A stretch of 8,357 nucleotides of DNA, from NCBI GenBank assembly GCA_039027055.1, contig JBCCLD010000208.1, positions 1-8,357 of the forward strand, in the 5' to 3' direction. This stretch comes from JBCBEX01 sp039027055. Lineage in GTDB: Bacteria; Bacteroidota; Rhodothermia; Rhodothermales; Rubricoccaceae. The notes beneath the pieces were generated by a model. It did no database searches. It was given only the letters and a program-made list of their open reading frames with translations, and had not been told where the DNA came from. Of the stretch, positions 5,592 to 8,357 are shown piece after piece (position 1 is the stretch's first letter; each line of letters starts with the position of its first letter). The position numbers and the translations under genes are program-made.

Positions 5592-7385
5592 ATGACCCAG
5601 CTGGCTCGCGCAACCGCATTCCACCGATCGGACCGTGGGGCTTGCGCGCCGCACGCACTCAGCGGCCTGGCACGCGGCCTGCTCGTAGGCACCCTGTTGT
5701 TCGGCATGGCCGCCCTCGACGTACGCGCGCAAGCACCGCTGGGAGGCCTCGCACCGACCAACGCGCCCCCCATCGAGACGGGCCAGGGCGACCTTGCGCC
5801 CGCGAAGCCGTTACTCTTTGCGACGGCCTCGCAGCGTGTGGCGCAATGGCGGTCGACCTTCTCGGTGACGCTTCACCTCCTCACCACCGCTTCCACGCCT
5901 GAGGAGTATGCTGCCTGGCAGACCGCGTTCGCCGAACTCGACCCCTTCGAGGCACCGTGGGAGCTCGTGCGTGCCGCCGAGGTCGACGCACGCACGACCG
6001 ACCTCGGCGGCAGCGAGGCGGTGGAGTTGAAGCGCACCTTTACGGTGCGGCTCACGCAAACGGGACCGGCCGTTCTCGGCGAGACGACCGTGACGGTTGG
6101 CAACCGGCAGGCGACCGCGGCGCCGATCGAGGTGCTCGCCTACACGCTCGACCAGTCCTTCTACTCGGCGCGCCGTCAAGTCCTACCGTTGGTCGCCTCG
6201 AATACCGACGCCGAGTTGCAGCGCATCGGGTCGGGCTTCCTCATCGCGCCGGACGCGCTGGTCACGGCCTACCACGTCGTGGTTGGGACGAACCGGGTGC
6301 GCGTCGCCCTGCCCAATGGCAAGACGCTCACCACCCGCCGCGTGTGGGTCCTCGACCCTGCACGCGACGTGGCCATCCTCCACGTCGACCCAGAGCGGGC
6401 GCAGCAGGCGGGGGTCACGCCGATCCCGCTCAGCGACGAGTTGGCTCCGAGCACGGTCACGCTCACGGCGGGCTGGCCCGGCGGTGAGCAGCAGGACACC
6501 GAAGCGGCTCGCTATGCCGACCTGCATGTCGGGCATCGCCTCCTCGTAACCGCCAACAGCGTCGGTCCGGGCGACAGCGGAGGACCGCTCCTGGACACGA
6601 GGGGCGAGGTCCTCGGCGTGGTGGTGTCCGGCCGCAACACCCGCGGGGAGGTCGACCTCCTCCGGGAGGACCTCTGCATCGCCGCCGACCTGCGACCTGC
6701 GCTGAGCACGCTCGCCAACCGCGAGGAGCCGCGCCCCTTGCGCGCGCGCATGACGATGCTGGAGGCCGCCGCGCCCCATGCCCAACTACTCCGCGCCGTG
6801 GCCGACCTGCAATCAATGCGGGTACGGCGTGTGGATGCGGCCCCGCCCCGTCCGCACCTGGCCAACCTCATGGACGCCGCCGCTCGGGCGCGGCGGGACC
6901 CGCCGCTGCTATTTCTCCTCGGCACGACGCTGGAGAAGGTCGGTGACCGCCAGGCCGCAGCGAACGCCTACACGCAAGCCCTGGAGCACGCGGGCGGCTT
7001 CTTCCCCGCTGCCTATGCGCTCGGCCACCACCACCTCCGGCGCGGCGAGTTTGCGGCGGCCGCGCGCCTGTTCGAACACACCGCCGAACACCCCGCGTAC
7101 CGCCACCTGGCTGCGCTCGGGCTTGCCCGCACCCACGCCGAGCGCTACGCCTACCGGGCTGCCATCGATGCACTTCGCCGTGCCCTGCAGGCCGACCCGG
7201 GCTACGCGCCCGCGCTCTACCTGCTCGCCTACAGCTACCTCGGACTCGGTGACGAGGCCACGGCGCGCATGCTCCACGCCCGCCTCGCCCATCTCGATGC
7301 CCGGTGGGCCGAGCGCATCTCCCTGCACCTACGTGCTAGGCCCCTCCGCCCAATTGCGCTTACGGACGTTTCTGAGGTCCAGTGA
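5592..7385 (+). CDS. Exported trypsin-like serine protease with C-terminal TPR-like repeats
   Basis: The protein has 597 residues from ATG at 5592. A long n-region is followed by a hydrophobic stretch (about 28-41, GLLVGTLLFGMAA) and a likely signal peptidase I site after AQA at residue 48, so the mature protein is probably periplasmic or secreted. Residues 49-205 form a domain I do not recognise; its end (KRTFTVRLTQTGPAVLGETTVTVG and on) looks beta-rich, faintly like BatD-type Ig domains. The protease domain (about 208-370) has GSGFLIAPDALVTAYHVV (His228), DPARDVAILHVD (Asp259) and VGPGDSGGPLL (Ser329): a complete triad in the HtrA/trypsin order. No PDZ domain follows. Instead residues about 435-575 are helical with TPR-like repeats (FLLGTTLEKVGDRQAAANAYTQAL, YALGHHHLRRGEFAAAARLFEH, YAPALYLLAYSYLGLGDEATAR). 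The TPR part may recruit a partner or substrate. Its target is unknown. Confidence 0.85.
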   Translation: MTQLARATAFHRSDRGACAPHALSGLARGLLVGTLLFGMAALDVRAQAPLGGLAPTNAPPIETGQGDLAPAKPLLFATASQRVAQWRSTFSVTLHLLTTASTPEEYAAWQTAFAELDPFEAPWELVRAAEVDARTTDLGGSEAVELKRTFTVRLTQTGPAVLGETTVTVGNRQATAAPIEVLAYTLDQSFYSARRQVLPLVASNTDAELQRIGSGFLIAPDALVTAYHVVVGTNRVRVALPNGKTLTTRRVWVLDPARDVAILHVDPERAQQAGVTPIPLSDELAPSTVTLTAGWPGGEQQDTEAARYADLHVGHRLLVTANSVGPGDSGGPLLDTRGEVLGVVVSGRNTRGEVDLLREDLCIAADLRPALSTLANREEPRPLRARMTMLEAAAPHAQLLRAVADLQSMRVRRVDAAPPRPHLANLMDAAARARRDPPLLFLLGTTLEKVGDRQAAANAYTQALEHAGGFFPAAYALGHHHLRRGEFAAAARLFEHTAEHPAYRHLAALGLARTHAERYAYRAAIDALRRALQADPGYAPALYLLAYSYLGLGDEATARMLHARLAHLDARWAERISLHLRARPLRPIALTDVSEVQ

Positions 7386-7765
7386 CGATTGCTACCTACC
7401 CCAAGTTGTGTGCCACAGCTCGGCGGTATGCTTCGGACGGTCTGCGAGAGCACGGAGAGGGTGAGACCCAGGGCGCTTGAAACTCCTTCCGTCCTTCGCT
7501 CTGTCTCCTACACCGATCAAGTAGGACAGCCCGTCGATTGGCCACAGCTGGGGATGCACACATAGTCAGCAGCTGACCTAGACCCAAACTACAGATATAT
7601 GTAAGCTTCTAATCAGAAATAACATATGTTATAATGTGCACACATACCCCGATGCTCTTGTAGGACACTTTCTTACATAAACGGTTGCGTTCGTAGCGGC
7701 ACGGACCGATATTCGCCGCCCTACCGCCCCCCTGACTTACTCCACTCTCCAGCCGCTTCTCACCC
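7386..7765. other. Non-coding region between the protease and PUR-domain genes
   Basis: These 380 bp hold no convincing gene. The first part is GC-rich and contains a bulged hairpin (CTGT and CCTAC at 7501-7511 with GTAGG and ACAG at 7521-7529), which could end protease transcription but lacks a T run, and the perfect inverted repeat GTCAGC-A-GCTGAC (7565-7577). From about 7585 to 7680 the sequence turns strikingly AT-rich, holding the promoter described separately. The last 40 bp before the PUR start are pyrimidine-rich, like other leaders here. Confidence 0.6.
7619..7635 (+). promoter_or_regulatory. Extended -10 promoter overlapped by a 14-bp palindrome
   Basis: TGTTATAAT at 7627-7635 is a perfect TATAAT with the TGn extension. 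The perfect palindrome ATAACATATGTTAT (7619-7632) overlaps it, so a dimeric repressor bound there would block the polymerase. A -35 at the usual spacing (TTCTAA, 7607-7612) is poor, which suits an extended -10 promoter. Transcription would start near 7642 and give a leader of about 124 nt for the PUR-domain gene. Whether sigma factors of this lineage use this consensus is not certain. Confidence 0.45.
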
Positions 7766-8104
7766 ATGGAATCCAACGAGCACCGTCGTGCACGCCGCCA
7801 TGACGACCGCGACGAAGTCTACTCGGTCCGCGTGCCTGCCGGCAAACGCACCTACTTCTTCGACGTGAAGGCGACCCGATCCGGCGAGGACTTCTTCCTC
7901 AACATTACCGAGAGCAAGCGACGCGGCGACGGCGACGGCTATCAGAAGCACAAGCTCTTCCTCTACAAGGAGGACTTCGGCAAGTTTGTGCTCGCGCTGC
8001 ACGAAGTCATGGCTCACATCCGCGACGAGCTGCTGCCCGACTACGAGTTTGAGGACCTGCCAGACTTGGAGCTGCCCGAGGAGTCCTACTGGGAGGACGA
8101 GTAG
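7766..8104 (+). CDS. PUR-domain nucleic-acid-binding protein (DUF3276)
   Basis: The protein has 112 residues, the usual size for bacterial PUR-alpha-like proteins of Bacteroidota and spirochaetes. After a basic, disordered start (residues 1-15), EVYSVRVPAGKRTYFFDVKATRSGEDFFLNITESKR (17-52) gives the strand pattern of one PUR repeat. YQKHKLFLYKEDFGKFVLALHEVMAHI (59-85) supplies the last strand and the helix. An acidic tail (residues 92-112, many D and E, ending SYWEDE) follows. Homologues bind single-stranded DNA and RNA as dimers, and the Borrelia homologue acts as a post-transcriptional regulator; the target here is unknown. ATG at 7766 follows a pyrimidine-rich leader without a Shine-Dalgarno. 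A nucleic-acid binder with a long AT-rich leader could regulate its own mRNA (inference). It appears to be transcribed alone. Confidence 0.9.
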   Translation: MESNEHRRARRHDDRDEVYSVRVPAGKRTYFFDVKATRSGEDFFLNITESKRRGDGDGYQKHKLFLYKEDFGKFVLALHEVMAHIRDELLPDYEFEDLPDLELPEESYWEDE

Positions 8105-8126
8105 ATAGCCCCGCGCCCTGTGAGTT

Positions 8127-8357
8127 TTCCGGGAGGGCGGACCCCTGCAGTCGGCATCGCGTAGCGTTGCTCCTTTCCCCGACTGCCCCGTCCGAATCCT
8201 CCCGATGTCCGTCGCCACGCGCCTGCTGCCGCTCGTTCGCCTCGCCCCTGGCACGGTGCACCTGCATGGCGACGGACATCGGGAGGATTCGGACGGGGCA
8301 GTCGGGGAAAGGAGCAACGCTACGCGATGCCGACTGCAGGGGTCCGCCCTCCCGGAA
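8127..8357. repeat. Perfect 91-bp-arm inverted repeat reaching the window end
   Basis: Bases 8127-8217 are exactly the reverse complement of 8267-8357, checked in ten-base blocks along the whole length, with a 49-bp spacer at 8218-8266. Pairing stops at C8218/A8266. The outer end is set by the window, so the arms may be longer. A perfect palindrome this long is usually unstable in bacteria, and it coincides with the sequence end. A fold-back (chimeric) assembly or library artefact is the likeliest cause. If it is, only bases up to roughly 8266 are true genome sequence. Confidence 0.95.
8205..8357 (+). CDS. Possible start of an unidentified gene, interrupted by the fold-back repeat
   Basis: An ATG at 8205 opens a frame that stays open to the end (51 codons), beginning MSVATRLLPLVRLAPGTVHL. 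It follows a pyrimidine-rich leader containing TTTCCCCG at 8174-8181, 31 nt upstream, the same element and distance as before two other genes here. That supports a true gene start. Codons after about residue 21 lie in the second arm of the inverted repeat and read through the complement of the gene's own leader, so they are probably not the native protein. No family can be named from 20 residues. Confidence 0.35.
   Translation, partial: MSVATRLLPLVRLAPGTVHLHGDGHREDSDGAVGERSNATRCRLQGSALPE

Noticed and set aside
7396..7587. 63-codon minus-strand frame in the protease-PUR gap
   Set aside because: No family resemblance, no leader, and it crosses the hairpin and inverted repeat of the gap.
7760..8317. 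185-codon minus-strand frame over the PUR gene and the terminal repeat
   Set aside because: Antisense to a clear PUR-domain gene and partly built from the suspected fold-back arm.

Overview
The window looks like chromosomal DNA of a high-GC member of the Bacteroidota/Rhodothermota side of the tree, most likely Rhodothermia (Salinibacter/Rubricoccus-like). Three things suggest this. A PUR-domain (DUF3276) protein typical of that group lies at 7766-8104. Clear Shine-Dalgarno sites are absent, and starts follow pyrimidine-rich leaders instead. Coding GC is very high, with long spurious antisense frames. The taxonomic call is inference; there is no rRNA in the window.

Layout, left to right. 1-393 (+) is the tail of a sodium:solute (NSS-type) symporter. 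427-1041 (-) is a two-gene DUF433/DUF5615 module, resembling a toxin-antitoxin pair. 1165-3676 (-) is a two-component system, with the sensor kinase transcribed first and the OmpR-type regulator second. The two are separated by a 136-bp gap holding an inverted pair of REP/BIME-like palindromes. Going the other way, 3923-4198 (+) is a small two-membrane-segment protein, 4195-4401 (+) a doubtful small frame overlapping it by 4 bp, and 4455-5273 (+) a trimeric-class purine nucleoside phosphorylase. 5274-5591 is a non-coding region rich in repeats. 5592-7385 (+) is an exported trypsin-fold serine protease fused to C-terminal TPR-like repeats. 7386-7765 is a non-coding region with an AT-rich promoter island. 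7766-8104 (+) is the PUR-domain protein. From 8205 a new gene appears to start, but the last 231 bp form a perfect 91-bp-arm inverted repeat that runs to the last base. This is suspicious as a fold-back assembly or library artefact.

The genes do not form one obvious pathway. The coherent units are the toxin-antitoxin-like pair, the kinase/regulator pair, and perhaps the small membrane protein with its overlapping partner. No undescribed multi-gene system could be established. The most interesting signals are regulatory: two arrays of short direct repeats with 10-11 bp spacing, of the kind OmpR/PhoB regulators bind (3779-3817 and 5430-5448); an 18-bp tandem repeat of palindromes before the protease (5535-5570); a 14-bp palindrome on an extended -10 (7619-7635); and a recurring TTTCCCCG leader element 31-35 nt upstream of three start codons.
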